A stretch of DNA of 64,000 bases from Chitinophaga pinensis (GCF_007896845.1 NZ_VOHS01000007.1:202547-266546), one strand, 5' to 3'. Positions 20,901-30,004 are shown, numbered from the stretch's first letter. Program-made: numbers and translations. Notes: generated by a model not told the origin, from the sequence alone.

Positions 20901-21108
20901 TATCAGTCGTGCGAAATTGTCTGCAGCCCGTGTATTCCTTTCTGCAGAGAACCTGTGGGCACACTCTCCTATGTTTAAGGTAACAAAAGACCTAGATCCT
21001 GAGAGCATTGGCAGATCAGATACTGTCACTGATTCCGGTAACTCCGGTAATGGTAACAACTATCCTATCCTGAAGAGTATGACCCTTGGTCTGAATGTTA
21101 CATTCTGA
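17909..21108 (+). pseudogene. SusC/RagA-family TonB-linked transporter, one-base frameshift
   Basis: Starts at the ATG at 17909 with a signal peptide (MKRWLCVLLLTCCVFSTYAQ), then a carboxypeptidase-regulatory-like domain (GRVTDETGQPVIGATIKVS), plug (DVVVVGYGTTKKVNL, ISVLKDASSAAIYGARAAFG) and barrel ending LGLNVTF. The frame breaks at about 18830: after ELDG one base is missing before GGTAACTATGTATAT, and adding it gives GNYVYYGNTDWYGLLYKNRTT. About 1066 residues when repaired. It is the channel partner of the SusD encoded 25 bases downstream and lies divergent from the Kelch-winged-helix regulator. The intact flanking genes suggest a sequence error. Confidence 0.9.
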
Positions 21109-21133
21109 TAAATAACACAATCAAAAGATAGTA

Positions 21134-22939
21134 ATGATACAACAATATTTTTCCCGGTTACAGCGCGTGATGATGATCGCAGGTGTGGCGGCTTTATTGA
21201 GCGGCTGTGCGAAGAACCTGGATCAGACGCCGGTAGCAACTGCTGATAAGGATGCTATTTTCGGTAGTGAAGCAGGTATGAAATTATATACCAACTCTTT
21301 TTACGATGTGCTGCCATCGATGGGAGATGTGTTCAGAAAAGATGCGATGGCGGACTACAGTGCGGTGAGTGCAGTGCCTGATTTCCTGAGAACCGGTGCG
21401 TATAATGCACGTGTGGCTGATGGATGGGACTGGAAGCAGTTGCGTAATATCAACTATTTCATCGTCAACTGTAACAATCCTGCAATAGACTCAACTACCC
21501 GTAACAACTACGTTGGTCTGGCGCGTTTCTTCCGTGCATACTTTTATTTCGAAAAGGTAAAGCGTTTTGGTAATGTGCCCTGGATTAACAAGCCACTGGA
21601 TATTAATGATCAGGAAGGATTGTATGCAGGCAGGGATAACCGTACGCTGGTGATGGATTCTGTGATTGCGGATCTGGATTATGCAGCAGATCACATTACC
21701 TTAAAAAGTGATGCAAGCGCGAGCCAGATCACGAAATATGTGGTATATGGCCTGAAATCGAGAGTGTGTCTCTTTGAAGGTACTTTCCGTAAATACCAGA
21801 CTTCCTATAATCTGGCGGGTACAGCACCGGCACTGTTACAACAGGCGGCTGATGCGGCAAAGAAGGTAATGGATGAAGGCGGTTTCGCGATCAATCAGAC
21901 CGGAGGTGCAGGCGCTTCTTACCGTCAGCTGTTTATCAGTGCGGCGCCGGTGGCTACAGAAGTGATGCTGGCAAACGTGACCAGCAGTACATTAGCGGTA
22001 TTCAATGACGCTAACTGGTATTTTACCTCTGCTACCTATGGTAACCGTCTGAGCTTTACCAGAACCTTCATTAATACCTACCTGAACATTGATGGTACAC
22101 CGTTTACCAATGAAGCGGGACATGAAACGCAGACATTCGCGCAAGAAACACAGGGCCGGGACATGCGTTTGCAGCAGACCATCCGTATGGGATCCTATAC
22201 CCGTACCGATAATGGAAAAACCGTTGCAGCTCCGCCTGTATTTTCTTATACTTACACTGGCTATATGCCGATCAAGTTTACGCTGGATGATACATATTAT
22301 GACGGCGGTACAACCGGTACGAACTCCATCACGCTGATGCGTTATGCAGAGATTTTGCTGAACTATGCTGAAGCGATGGCAGAACTGGGTAAACTGTCTG
22401 ATAATGATTGGGCGAAAACAGTAGGTGCACTGCGTGCGCGTGCTGGTATTACCGGTGGTATTACGGCTAAGCCGACGGTGGCTGACAACTATCTGAAAAC
22501 AAATTATTTTCCGGATATTTCAGACGCAGCCTTGCTGGAGATACGCAGAGAGCGCGGTATAGAACTGGTATTAGAAGGTTTCCGTTTTCATGATCTGATC
22601 AGGTGGAAAGCAGGTGATCTGCTGACGAAGCCATGGGTTGGCATGTATGTGCCGGCACTGGATACACCTATGGATCTGAACGGAGATGGTGTACTGGATG
22701 TATGTTTTTACAAGACGGCGCCCGCTGAGCAGGTAAAGGGAGTTACGTATATCAATGTAAGTCCTGTACTGAGCAGTGGTACAAATCCGCAGGTATTATC
22801 AGATGATACACACGGTGAGATTCATTGGCTGGACAATGTATCCCGCGAATGGGATGATTACAGGTATCTTTACCCGGTGCCTTATACTGACCTGCAACTG
22901 AACCCTAAACTGGGACAGAATCCGGGTTGGGAGCTGTAA
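21134..22939 (+). CDS. RagB/SusD-family nutrient-uptake lipoprotein
   Basis: 601 residues with a lipobox (LLSGC near residue 24). Signatures include ARFFRAYFYFEKVKRFGNVP, TLMRYAEILLNYAEAMAEL and RGIELVLEGFRFHDLIRWK. It is the surface binding partner of the preceding SusC. The endonuclease/exonuclease/phosphatase gene begins 33 bases later, so all three are probably one transcript ending at the hairpin near 23950. Confidence 0.93.
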   Translation: MIQQYFSRLQRVMMIAGVAALLSGCAKNLDQTPVATADKDAIFGSEAGMKLYTNSFYDVLPSMGDVFRKDAMADYSAVSAVPDFLRTGAYNARVADGWDWKQLRNINYFIVNCNNPAIDSTTRNNYVGLARFFRAYFYFEKVKRFGNVPWINKPLDINDQEGLYAGRDNRTLVMDSVIADLDYAADHITLKSDASASQITKYVVYGLKSRVCLFEGTFRKYQTSYNLAGTAPALLQQAADAAKKVMDEGGFAINQTGGAGASYRQLFISAAPVATEVMLANVTSSTLAVFNDANWYFTSATYGNRLSFTRTFINTYLNIDGTPFTNEAGHETQTFAQETQGRDMRLQQTIRMGSYTRTDNGKTVAAPPVFSYTYTGYMPIKFTLDDTYYDGGTTGTNSITLMRYAEILLNYAEAMAELGKLSDNDWAKTVGALRARAGITGGITAKPTVADNYLKTNYFPDISDAALLEIRRERGIELVLEGFRFHDLIRWKAGDLLTKPWVGMYVPALDTPMDLNGDGVLDVCFYKTAPAEQVKGVTYINVSPVLSSGTNPQVLSDDTHGEIHWLDNVSREWDDYRYLYPVPYTDLQLNPKLGQNPGWEL

Positions 22940-22972
22940 AGAATTAAATTAAATGATCATTATAAATACGAG

Positions 22973-23905
22973 ATGCAGATGAAAAGAAAGATGCTCCTGA
23001 TGGCTGTTTTTACCGTGCTGAGTTACGCTGTAATGGCGCAGAGAATGACGGTGGCCACTTACAACATGCGTAATGACAATAACAAGGAAGACGCTGCTCA
23101 TGGCAACGGTTGGAAACAGCGGTATCCGGTGATTGCTTCCATGATCCGCTTTCATGGTTTTGATATTTTCGGAACACAGGAATGTATGCACCATCAGCTG
23201 GAAAACCTGAAAGATAGTCTGCCGGGTTATGCATATGTAGGGATAGGCCGTGATGACGGAAAGGAAGCTGGCGAGTATTCTGCAATCTTTTATAATGGTG
23301 TAAAGTTTAAATTGCTGGAACACGGAGATTTCTGGATGGGTGAAGAGACAGACAAGCCAAAGAAGGGGTGGGATGCTGTATTGCCAAGGATCTGTACATG
23401 GGGTAAATTCAAAGAGATCAAAACAGGGTTTACTTTTTATTTCTTCAACCTGCATATGGACCACGTAGGTGTAAAAGCACGTGCGGAGAGTGCGAAGCTG
23501 GTGATGGATAAGGTGAGAAAAATGGCGGGCAACATTCCGACTATTCTGACAGGCGACTTTAACGTGGATCAGCAAAGTGAATCTTATACATTGATCAATA
23601 CTTCCGGTCTGTTGAAAGATGCGTATGAAACAACCGCTATCCGTTATGCGGAGAATGGTACTTTCAATGCATTCAATCCAAACAGTAAGACGGACAGCCG
23701 TATTGATCACATTTTCCTGACTAAACAATTCCGTGTGGAAAAGTATGGTATACTGACGGATACTTATCGCGGTCCGGTGGTAACAGAAAATGGCGACGAC
23801 AAAGTGAGTTCGGCTGATTTCCCAAAAGAGGTATCACTGAAGAAGTACGTGGCACGTGTGCCATCTGATCACTTCCCGGTGATGGCGATTATTAGCTGGA
23901 AGTAA
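22973..23905 (+). CDS. Exported endonuclease/exonuclease/phosphatase-family hydrolase
   Basis: 310 residues; signal peptide KRKMLLMAVFTVLSYAVMAQ. All family motifs are present: TYNMRNDN, FGTQE (metal-binding Glu), NLHMDHVG (catalytic His), LTGDFNVD (Asn/Asp), SRIDHIF and the terminal SDHFPV (Asp-His pair). The fold cleaves phosphodiester or phosphomonoester bonds in nucleic acids, inositol phosphates or sphingomyelin. Export and linkage to susC/susD suggest that it removes phosphate from, or cuts, an imported phosphorylated compound. The substrate is not readable. The second ATG (MKRK, 22979) is an equally good start. Confidence 0.9.
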   Translation: MQMKRKMLLMAVFTVLSYAVMAQRMTVATYNMRNDNNKEDAAHGNGWKQRYPVIASMIRFHGFDIFGTQECMHHQLENLKDSLPGYAYVGIGRDDGKEAGEYSAIFYNGVKFKLLEHGDFWMGEETDKPKKGWDAVLPRICTWGKFKEIKTGFTFYFFNLHMDHVGVKARAESAKLVMDKVRKMAGNIPTILTGDFNVDQQSESYTLINTSGLLKDAYETTAIRYAENGTFNAFNPNSKTDSRIDHIFLTKQFRVEKYGILTDTYRGPVVTENGDDKVSSADFPKEVSLKKYVARVPSDHFPVMAIISWK

Positions 23906-23927
23906 ACAGCATCATACGTTATCATAC

Positions 23928-23965
23928 AAAAAGCTCCTGTTGGTATCATCCGGCAGGAGCTTTTT
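23928..23965. terminator. Terminator of the susC/susD/phosphatase operon
   Basis: AAAAAGCTCCTG pairs with CAGGAGCTTTTT around a 14-base loop. The stem ends in a T run. Confidence 0.85.
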
Positions 23966-24281
23966 GAATTTTTTCTGAAAATATTTTTTTTAGTGCAAGT
24001 ATAGTTAGGAGAGCCTGAATGCCGCTATTGGTAAGGCGTATATGTAGTCTGGATAATAGTTGTTAACAGATCTTATTTTTTCTTTCTATAACAAGTAGTA
24101 GTACTCACTTGTGTTTCAATGAGTACATGTTTTAGGGGATGCTGATTAGCAATTAGTTGAAGGAAAAGCGAAAATGGAAGCTGTTGGAACACGCAATTAA
24201 CGGGCTCCCTACTGAAACTGTCAGGATATATATTGCGTATGTTTATTATGTATTAACACGCTTAAGCTTTCGTAATTTTTT
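23966..24281. other. Intergenic region, nothing recognised
   Basis: 316 AT-rich bases before a small membrane-protein gene. I saw no repeat, RNA gene or clear promoter box. Confidence 0.4.
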
Positions 24282-24650
24282 ATGATGCACTTACCTGAAA
24301 ACATAATCATGACTGTAGTATTTGGATTAATGCTGGCGCTCATTGTTTTTCTGCTGACCAGACATAATTTTTCCAAACATGGCAAGACAGACTATCAGAA
24401 GAAGATAGAGATTGCCAACAACGAAATGCTGTATTCCATCAGGCCTTTACTTGTTGAAAAGAAGGTGCCTTCGAAGGAAATCCTTGGAGCAGTTCGTTAC
24501 TCAACCGCAAAGAAGTATGGAGTGGAACAAAATGACCTTTACGATGAATTTTCTCTGACGAGCGACTTAATTAATGAAACGATTGCCAATTCATTTCTGA
24601 CTTCAGATGAGAAGCTGGAGTTCTGTAGTCTGCTGCAGTCTATTAAATAG
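24282..24650 (+). CDS. Small single-pass membrane protein of unknown function
   Basis: 122 residues. One membrane helix (about residues 8-26, IIMTVVFGLMLALIVFLL) is followed by a charged, helical soluble part without Cys pairs or known motifs. The start may be either of two adjacent ATG codons (24282 or 24285). I do not recognise the family. It converges on the TPR gene and shares its terminator. Confidence 0.6.
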   Translation: MMHLPENIIMTVVFGLMLALIVFLLTRHNFSKHGKTDYQKKIEIANNEMLYSIRPLLVEKKVPSKEILGAVRYSTAKKYGVEQNDLYDEFSLTSDLINETIANSFLTSDEKLEFCSLLQSIK

Positions 24651-24672
24651 AAGCAATCTGTTTTTTGCCGGC

Positions 24673-24706
24673 AAATGCCTTCTAAGTTAATTCTTAGAAG
24701 GCATTT
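24673..24706. terminator. Bidirectional terminator whose loop holds the TPR gene stop codon
   Basis: AAATGCCTTCTAAG and CTTAGAAGGCATTT pair perfectly around TTAATT (24687-24692). That loop contains the stop codon (24687-24689, minus strand) of the convergent TPR gene. Confidence 0.85.
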
Positions 24707-25775
24707 TGCTTGCTGGCTTTTTAGTATTTTTTGCCGCTGTAGATTTAGAGGAGTTTGATTTATCAGTATCCGTTTTTGTTTTGGAAACTGTTTTAGCGGT
24801 TGTTGGTTTGCTGTTTGTTGCTTTTTCTGCGGATGTTTTTGCAGTAGCGGGTTTCGGCATAGTTGCCTTTGGCACCGGCTTCTTGCTGTTGATCCTTTTT
24901 ATTTCTGTGCTGGCGAGGTCTTTTGCTTCCTGATCGCCGTATTTCAAGGTCTGCTCGTAGTACATCACTGCATGCTCATCATCTCCTTTTTTAGCGTAGA
25001 TATTAGCGATGTTGTTCAGTACAATATAATCTTTTGGCGCGATAGCATTTGCTTTCAGGAAGGTTTTCAATGCATTGTCTGTATCTTCTTTCAGAGTGTA
25101 TGCCAGACCGAGGTCGGAGAGGCTTTCCACGTGTTTAGGATAATATTTCAGCACAGTTTCAGAGATCAGCTTGATGTTGTCGGCCTGGCTTTTACCTACG
25201 TTGTAGATCTGGGCAACGTATTCCTGCACAGCATTCAGCATGAACTGTTCTGGTTTTTCCAGTGCTTTGTTATCAGACCATTTCCATTTATTGTCGATCG
25301 TGTGACCGTAGTTGATAGCGGACACCAGTTCTTTGGTCAGATAGGTATAATTATAGTTTTCACCCAGCATATAGATTTTGCCGAAGCGCATATCCAGACG
25401 GTTGGGGAATTTGGAGATACCGGTATTAATATATTTAAAACCTTTTCCCAGTGGTTCTTTCTTGTAACCTACCTCACTGGTATAACCGGCAGGGTCACCA
25501 TTTTTGCCAGCTTTGAGGGCATTGGAGCCGTTGGCAGTATGGTTGATGGTCACTACTTCTGTTTTACTTTTGGAAACGTAATAGTTGAAGTATGCGATAT
25601 AGAGTTCAGCGTCATTGGGCTTCGCTTTCTCCCATTTCGCCAGCAATACACGTTGTTTGGTAGTGTCGCCGCTAGTGCTTAACTTTTCGAAATCCTGCTT
25701 ATAGTTTTGGGCAATAGTAGGGACAGAGAATGCTGTGGACAGCAATAAGAATGTAGAAAATCTTTTCATATTCAT
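24687..25775 (-). CDS. Exported TPR protein with low-complexity Lys/Pro/Ala/Ser/Thr tail
   Basis: 362 residues. The signal peptide is best read from the third residue (MKRFSTFLLLSTAFSVPTIAQ, start 25769). TPR helices are clear at about residues 210-290 (VESLSDLGLAYTLKEDTDNA, IVLNNIANIYAKKGDDEHA). The last 60 or so residues are almost entirely Lys, Pro, Ala, Ser and Thr, a flexible basic tail that could touch cell wall or polyanions. The function is unknown; TPR domains generally mediate protein binding. The stop codon lies in the loop of its own terminator. Confidence 0.85.
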   Translation of the reverse strand: MNMKRFSTFLLLSTAFSVPTIAQNYKQDFEKLSTSGDTTKQRVLLAKWEKAKPNDAELYIAYFNYYVSKSKTEVVTINHTANGSNALKAGKNGDPAGYTSEVGYKKEPLGKGFKYINTGISKFPNRLDMRFGKIYMLGENYNYTYLTKELVSAINYGHTIDNKWKWSDNKALEKPEQFMLNAVQEYVAQIYNVGKSQADNIKLISETVLKYYPKHVESLSDLGLAYTLKEDTDNALKTFLKANAIAPKDYIVLNNIANIYAKKGDDEHAVMYYEQTLKYGDQEAKDLASTEIKRINSKKPVPKATMPKPATAKTSAEKATNSKPTTAKTVSKTKTDTDKSNSSKSTAAKNTKKPASKMPSKN

Positions 25776-25877
25776 AGGATTGGAATAAACGGTACTACGC
25801 CGTTGATATAAAAAATCGAACCTTGTTCTTACTGGTTAGACCAGACCTTGGAGTACAAAGTTACTGAGATAATACTA

Positions 25878-26510
25878 TTATTTGCCATATTTTGACCTGA
25901 CGGTCATAAATAAGTTGCTTTCATAGATGCTTTGCGGTGAGATAACCGTTTCATTTACAGGAAGATTGTCCCCATAACGTTCACGGATAATCTCTTTCAC
26001 TGGTTCACTGCTGAGATCAAATTCTTTCATCTTCTGCAATTTGCCCACTTCTACGCCAGCGGCTCTCTTATAGATCTTCCATATCAGCTCTGAGCAGTAT
26101 ATTTTATCGTCGGACCATTCGAAGTAAGCATCATAGGATTTGCCCAGCATTTTTTTGCCTTCGGCTTCCATCTTTTGCAATACCTGCGGTGTCAACTGTT
26201 TATCTGCATTTTTCAGCCGGCGTACTACATATTTTTTCCCTTCCCCATGTGAGATCCATTCGTCCAGTGGTGTCATCCGGACTGGTTGTACAGCCTCCAG
26301 TACATAGTCTTCATTTCCCACTTTCCAGATCAAGCCGCAGTGACTGAACTGCGAATGTGTGGCGAGTCTTACCGCGTGGCATTGCGGAGACATAGACGTC
26401 TGAAAAATAAGGTCCCCTGAGCGCAGCGGCGCTTCCTCTCTAAAGCCATACAATAATGTAAGTGTACTTAATGAGGTAATAACCAATCCTGTTGTGAGTA
26501 TCTTCTTCAT
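25878..26510 (-). CDS. YiiX/YebB-like NlpC/P60-superfamily cysteine hydrolase
   Basis: 210 residues with a hydrophobic N-terminal signal (MKKILTTGLVITSLSTLTLLYG). The permuted papain-like core shows LRSGDLIFQTS, then QFSHCGLIWKV with the likely catalytic His, and a later YCSELIWKIYKRA carrying the likely nucleophile Cys. Families of this type cleave peptidoglycan peptides or lipid amides. It appears monocistronic. The permuted order (His before Cys) agrees with the YiiX branch. The substrate is uncertain. Confidence 0.82.
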   Translation of the reverse strand: MKKILTTGLVITSLSTLTLLYGFREEAPLRSGDLIFQTSMSPQCHAVRLATHSQFSHCGLIWKVGNEDYVLEAVQPVRMTPLDEWISHGEGKKYVVRRLKNADKQLTPQVLQKMEAEGKKMLGKSYDAYFEWSDDKIYCSELIWKIYKRAAGVEVGKLQKMKEFDLSSEPVKEIIRERYGDNLPVNETVISPQSIYESNLFMTVRSKYGK

Positions 26511-26735
26511 ACGTAATCGGGAAACTGGATATAAGCGCTTACGTTATACACATATAAATTTAGTTAATTTTATCGCTACGCAAATGTTAAAATACTGGAA
26601 ACAGGACTATTCCTATTGTATTTTAACCCCTTTTTATGCTTTTTTACCTCTTTGGGTGAGGAAAATTGATGAATGGTAGGAATTTGCTGAGTGCCACTAC
26701 TTACTGTTTTAAGTAGCTATTGTGCTATTTGGCGC

Positions 26736-27203
26736 TTATACTTTGCATTTTGCTTCGTGGTGCACCGGGAACTTCACTGAGTTGGCGATAAAGCAAAGCT
26801 GGTTTGCTTTTTCATGTAGTGCGTTCGCCCTGTCAATCATGGCAGCATCTTTCACCGTTACTTCCGGATACAGGGTAACTCCGGAGAAATGACCGCCGCC
26901 ATCTGCTGTTTCTACCATCGTTCCGGTGGCATGATCCACATAATCAACTACTACGACGCCGGCTTCTGCGCAAAGGTGCAGGTACCAGAGCATATGGCAG
27001 GAAGAAAGGGAAGCTACGAGCATTTCTTCCGGGTTATAACGGGTTTTGTCTCCCCGGAAGCTGGGATCGGAGGAGCCTGGAATTTCCGGCTTGCCATCGG
27101 TCTGTAAGATGTGATTGCGTTCATAAGCCTGATAGGCAGCAGTGCCGGCACCTGTATTGCCGGTCCAGCGGGTAGTCATCTTATAATGGTGCGTTCCTTT
27201 CAT
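26736..27203 (-). CDS. OsmC-family peroxiredoxin-like protein
   Basis: 155 residues. The two redox cysteines of the family are in LSSCHMLWYLH and NQLCFIANSVK, and the RYNPEEMLVASLS turn is conserved. OsmC/Ohr proteins reduce organic hydroperoxides with dithiol donors. It lies 23 bases downstream of marR on the same strand, suggesting a marR-osmC operon controlled by the peroxide- or drug-responsive repressor. A second OsmC protein is encoded at 46.0 kb. Confidence 0.9.
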   Translation of the reverse strand: MKGTHHYKMTTRWTGNTGAGTAAYQAYERNHILQTDGKPEIPGSSDPSFRGDKTRYNPEEMLVASLSSCHMLWYLHLCAEAGVVVVDYVDHATGTMVETADGGGHFSGVTLYPEVTVKDAAMIDRANALHEKANQLCFIANSVKFPVHHEAKCKV

Positions 27204-27226
27204 AATGATATCAGATAAGTGCCTGT

Positions 27227-27661
27227 TTAACCATTGTATTCCGCGAGCCGCTGCAAAAGCGGAAGAAAAGCCTCTATCAGTGCCAGTTCTTCGGCAGAGA
27301 AGAGCTTATCCATTGCTTTTACCAGCCATTCTTCTTTAATCCGTCTGTTTTCATACAGGTGCCGGATGCCCTTTTCTGTCAGAGATACCACCGATTTCCT
27401 TTTGTCGGTTTCATCCATCACGCGGTTGACGCAACCCACTTCTTCCAGCCGGTTGAGGATCTGAGAGATGGCCTGTGCCGATATACGCTCCATTTCTGCC
27501 AGAGCGGAGGGTAGCAATTTGCCGTGCTGGTCGAGCAGGCCCATTGTGAGTAACTCAGCATTGGAGAAATCGGAGCTGATGTTTTGTTTGCGTAGCTGCC
27601 TGACCAGACGGGTTACCGTACTGCGCAGGGAAGCGGCTACTTCATAAGTGTTTGCGGACAT
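27227..27661 (-). CDS. MarR-family transcriptional regulator
   Basis: 144 residues with the winged helix-turn-helix (ALAEMERISAQAISQILNRLEEVG) and wing (VMDETDKRKSVVSLTEKG). MarR repressors respond to phenolics, oxidants or drugs. It is divergent from an MFS exporter and upstream of osmC. A 14-base sequence (AAAGTTACTTTACA) stands before its own start and, inverted, before the MFS start. The copy here overlaps its -7 box, so autorepression is likely. Confidence 0.9.
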   Translation of the reverse strand: MSANTYEVAASLRSTVTRLVRQLRKQNISSDFSNAELLTMGLLDQHGKLLPSALAEMERISAQAISQILNRLEEVGCVNRVMDETDKRKSVVSLTEKGIRHLYENRRIKEEWLVKAMDKLFSAEELALIEAFLPLLQRLAEYNG

Positions 27662-27678
27662 AATACAGAATCAATTTA

Positions 27679-27686
27679 CAAAGTTA
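27679..27686 (-). promoter_or_regulatory. -7 box of marR (TAACTTTG)
   Basis: Read on the minus strand, TAACTTTG matches TAnnTTTG and lies 17 bases before the marR start codon. It is embedded in the proposed MarR operator. Confidence 0.6.
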
Positions 27687-27693
27687 CTTTACA
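27680..27693 (+). promoter_or_regulatory. Proposed MarR operator, marR side
   Basis: AAAGTTACTTTACA contains the dyad AAAGT-N-ACTTT. Eighteen bases separate it from the marR start codon. The same 14 bases recur inverted at 27852-27865. Confidence 0.65.
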
Positions 27694-27845
27694 TTTTTGG
27701 AACTAACGCATTCTGAAGGGTTGATTGTCTGCTGAAATGCTATTTTCGGCTACTGACGGGCGTTTTATGTCTCCGGTAGGTGTTTTTACGGTCTTTTAGG
27801 AGCAGACGGGCAGGAAGAGAATGGCTGTGTTTCATAAAAAAGCTG

Positions 27846-27853
27846 TACTTTTG
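27846..27853 (+). promoter_or_regulatory. -7 box of the MFS gene (TACTTTTG)
   Basis: Exact TAnnTTTG match, 30 bases before the ATG. The proposed operator begins at its last two bases and covers the expected start of transcription. Confidence 0.65.
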
Positions 27854-27865
27854 TAAAGTAACTTT
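27852..27865 (-). promoter_or_regulatory. Proposed MarR operator, MFS side
   Basis: Reverse complement of the marR-side site (AAAGTTACTTTACA on the minus strand). Exactly 18 bases separate it from the MFS start codon, mirroring the other side. Confidence 0.65.
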
Positions 27866-27883
27866 ATTAATTTACTTAATCAA

Positions 27884-29128
27884 ATGTCAGTATTTCGTTC
27901 ATTAAAACACCATAACTTCAGACTTCACTTTATAGGACAAGCCATATCACTCATCGGGACGTGGATGCAACGCGTAGCTATCAGCTGGCTGGTATACCGC
28001 ATCACGGGTTCTGCTCTTCTACTTGGACTGGTGACTTTCCTCAGTCTGATACCTTCATTAGTGCTGGCTCCTTTTGCCGGCAGTTTCATTGACAGACATA
28101 ATAAGTTCAAGGTAGTCATGGTCACCCAGATCGCATTGATGGTGCAGGCGGGTGTACTGGCGGCTATGGTCTGGTTGAATTATTACAGTATGATCTGGAT
28201 CTCGGTATTGAGTCTGGCGCAGGGCCTGATAAACGCCTTTGATACGACAGCAAGGCAGGCACTGATGGTCGATCTGGTAGATGACAAAGAAGATCTGCCG
28301 AATGCCATTGCGTTAAACTCTTCTGCATTCAATGCTGCGCGACTGGTAGGACCGGCATTGGCGGGTATCATCCTTAGTTCATTCGGAGAGGATATCTGTT
28401 TTCTGATCAACTTCCTGAGTTTCATAGCGGTGATCTGTTGTTTGGTGATGATGAAACTGGCGCTGATACCAGCTTCCCGTTCAGATGTGAATATCTGGGC
28501 CGACCTGAGAAAGGGATATGAATACCTGAGAGAGTCCCCTGATCTTTCTTCACTCATAATGCTGTTGGCAGCTTCCAGTTTGCTGGTAATACCTTATACG
28601 ACCTTACTGCCTGTTTTTGCCAAAGACGTTTTCCATGGTGATGCTACAACCTTTAGCTGGTTTGAAAGTGCTGCCGGATTGGGCGCATTGTTTGGCGCTG
28701 TGTTTATGGCTACTTTAAAGCCCGGCCGTGATCTTATCAGACTGACCATACTTTCCAGCACTGTGTTTGCAGTAGCCTTACTGGGACTGGCAGTATCTTC
28801 TTCTATTGTACTGGCGTTGGCAGCTACTGCTGCTACCGGCGGCGGATTGATGATCCAGAACTCCGCAATTAATACTTATCTGCAGACGCATGCTTCTTCT
28901 GAAATGCGTGCCAGAACACTGAGTTACTACATAATGTCTTATCAGGGAATGTTACCGATCGGTAGTCTGGTAATCGGATATCTCGCCCATTATTTTGGCG
29001 TGGGAGTAGTGGTGTTTGCGGAAGGGATTATGGGTATACTGATAGTCTTAGTATTTATGTTGCATCAGCGGGGTATCAGTCACTGGATAAGAGTCCTGCA
29101 TGTCATCAGACTGCGTTACCTGCGATAG
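27884..29128 (+). CDS. Major facilitator superfamily transporter, EntS/MFS_3-like
   Basis: 414 residues, mostly hydrophobic, with 10-12 predicted membrane helices. The N-terminal FRLHFIGQAISLIGTWMQRVA and the conserved loop SFIDRHNKFKVVMV after helix 2 are typical of the EntS-like exporter branch. Proton-driven export of a small toxic or siderophore-like compound is likely. Divergent from marR with a shared operator sequence, so induction by an exported compound is plausible. Confidence 0.88.
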   Translation: MSVFRSLKHHNFRLHFIGQAISLIGTWMQRVAISWLVYRITGSALLLGLVTFLSLIPSLVLAPFAGSFIDRHNKFKVVMVTQIALMVQAGVLAAMVWLNYYSMIWISVLSLAQGLINAFDTTARQALMVDLVDDKEDLPNAIALNSSAFNAARLVGPALAGIILSSFGEDICFLINFLSFIAVICCLVMMKLALIPASRSDVNIWADLRKGYEYLRESPDLSSLIMLLAASSLLVIPYTTLLPVFAKDVFHGDATTFSWFESAAGLGALFGAVFMATLKPGRDLIRLTILSSTVFAVALLGLAVSSSIVLALAATAATGGGLMIQNSAINTYLQTHASSEMRARTLSYYIMSYQGMLPIGSLVIGYLAHYFGVGVVVFAEGIMGILIVLVFMLHQRGISHWIRVLHVIRLRYLR

Positions 29129-29144
29129 TTGCATGTAATAAAAA

Positions 29145-29187
29145 AAGTGTTCAGCCTGGCGCCGCAAACTACCAGACTGAAACACTT
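29145..29187 (-). terminator. Hairpin with minus-strand T run
   Basis: AAGTGTTCAGCCTGG pairs with CCAGACTGAAACACTT with one bulge and one G-T pair. On the minus strand the stem is followed by TTTTTT, so it ends transcription of the unknown gene at 29350-29862. Confidence 0.65.
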
Positions 29188-29349
29188 ATAGGAAAACAAC
29201 AATGGAAGCAAGGCCAGGCATAGATTATGTAAAAGGCCGGTCAGACAAACAATGGGGTTGGGGATATCAGTGCAAGCAGCAGGCGCCTTGCCACTATGCA
29301 CTGACGGAGACCGCGGCTCCTGACAACATAATGGATGAGTGCTTCGGTA

Positions 29350-29862
29350 CTATTTGATGAGTACCACGTTAAATGCTCTTACGATTGTCTGCACATCACT
29401 GTTAGAGCGCTTAGTATTTTTGAAACGGATGGCAGTGAAATTATTTTCGTTTACATCCGGGAGATACACATACAATGTTTTCACTTCTCCGGTGGAAAAA
29501 AAGAGGGTACATATGCCTTCGTATGAAATAGCAGCAGGTTGCAGCTGCATATCAATTCTGAATGTTACATTACTTTGAGAGAAAGCCTGATCAAATAGCA
29601 CAAGCTCCTGATGCTGATCTCTTTCATCGCCGAATACCATTACCAGATCATCTTGTGATGTGGATAAAGGATCAATGTTATCTATTGAACCAAAAGAGGA
29701 TATCTGCAATAATCCATCTGAATTTTTCAGTTCTCTGTTATCGATAGTCGCTACCGTTGTCACGGAGCCACCGGAAGAGAGCTGGGCTGGCCTGGATAAA
29801 TAACCGGGATTACCATTATTAAAATAGGTTGCTACAAATTGGTTCATTCTTGATTTCAGCAT
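29350..29862 (-). CDS. Protein of unknown function
   Basis: About 170 residues from the ATG at 29862 (MLKSRMNQFVATYF); another ATG 15 bases on is possible, and an upstream start adds 21 less plausible residues. No signal peptide or membrane helix. The predicted content is mainly beta (VTFRIDMQLQPAAISYEG, VKTLYVYLPDVNENNFTAIRF). I do not recognise the family. It is followed by a terminator and preceded by about 600 bases without genes. Isolated position next to another poorly conserved protein suggests accessory DNA. Confidence 0.55.
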   Translation of the reverse strand: MLKSRMNQFVATYFNNGNPGYLSRPAQLSSGGSVTTVATIDNRELKNSDGLLQISSFGSIDNIDPLSTSQDDLVMVFGDERDQHQELVLFDQAFSQSNVTFRIDMQLQPAAISYEGICTLFFSTGEVKTLYVYLPDVNENNFTAIRFKNTKRSNSDVQTIVRAFNVVLIK

Positions 29863-30004
29863 AGTATATAAAAGATATTTAAGTCGTATCTGTAATGGCT
29901 GCATCGTTATGTCATGCAAGGGCATGAGCAGGGCTTGTCGCCACAGGATGCAACTCAGTTAATTGCTGCCGGCAAGGCAGTAAAATGAATGTGTTCTTGA
30001 AAGT

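Noticed and set aside
22949..23728. Long antisense frame of 259 codons
   Set aside because: It lies opposite the phosphatase gene, which has all family motifs, a signal peptide and operon context; the antisense protein has no coding character.
24972..25682. Antisense frame of 236 codons over the TPR gene
   Set aside because: Unusually Phe- and Val-rich mirror of the TPR sequence; no start context or homology pattern.
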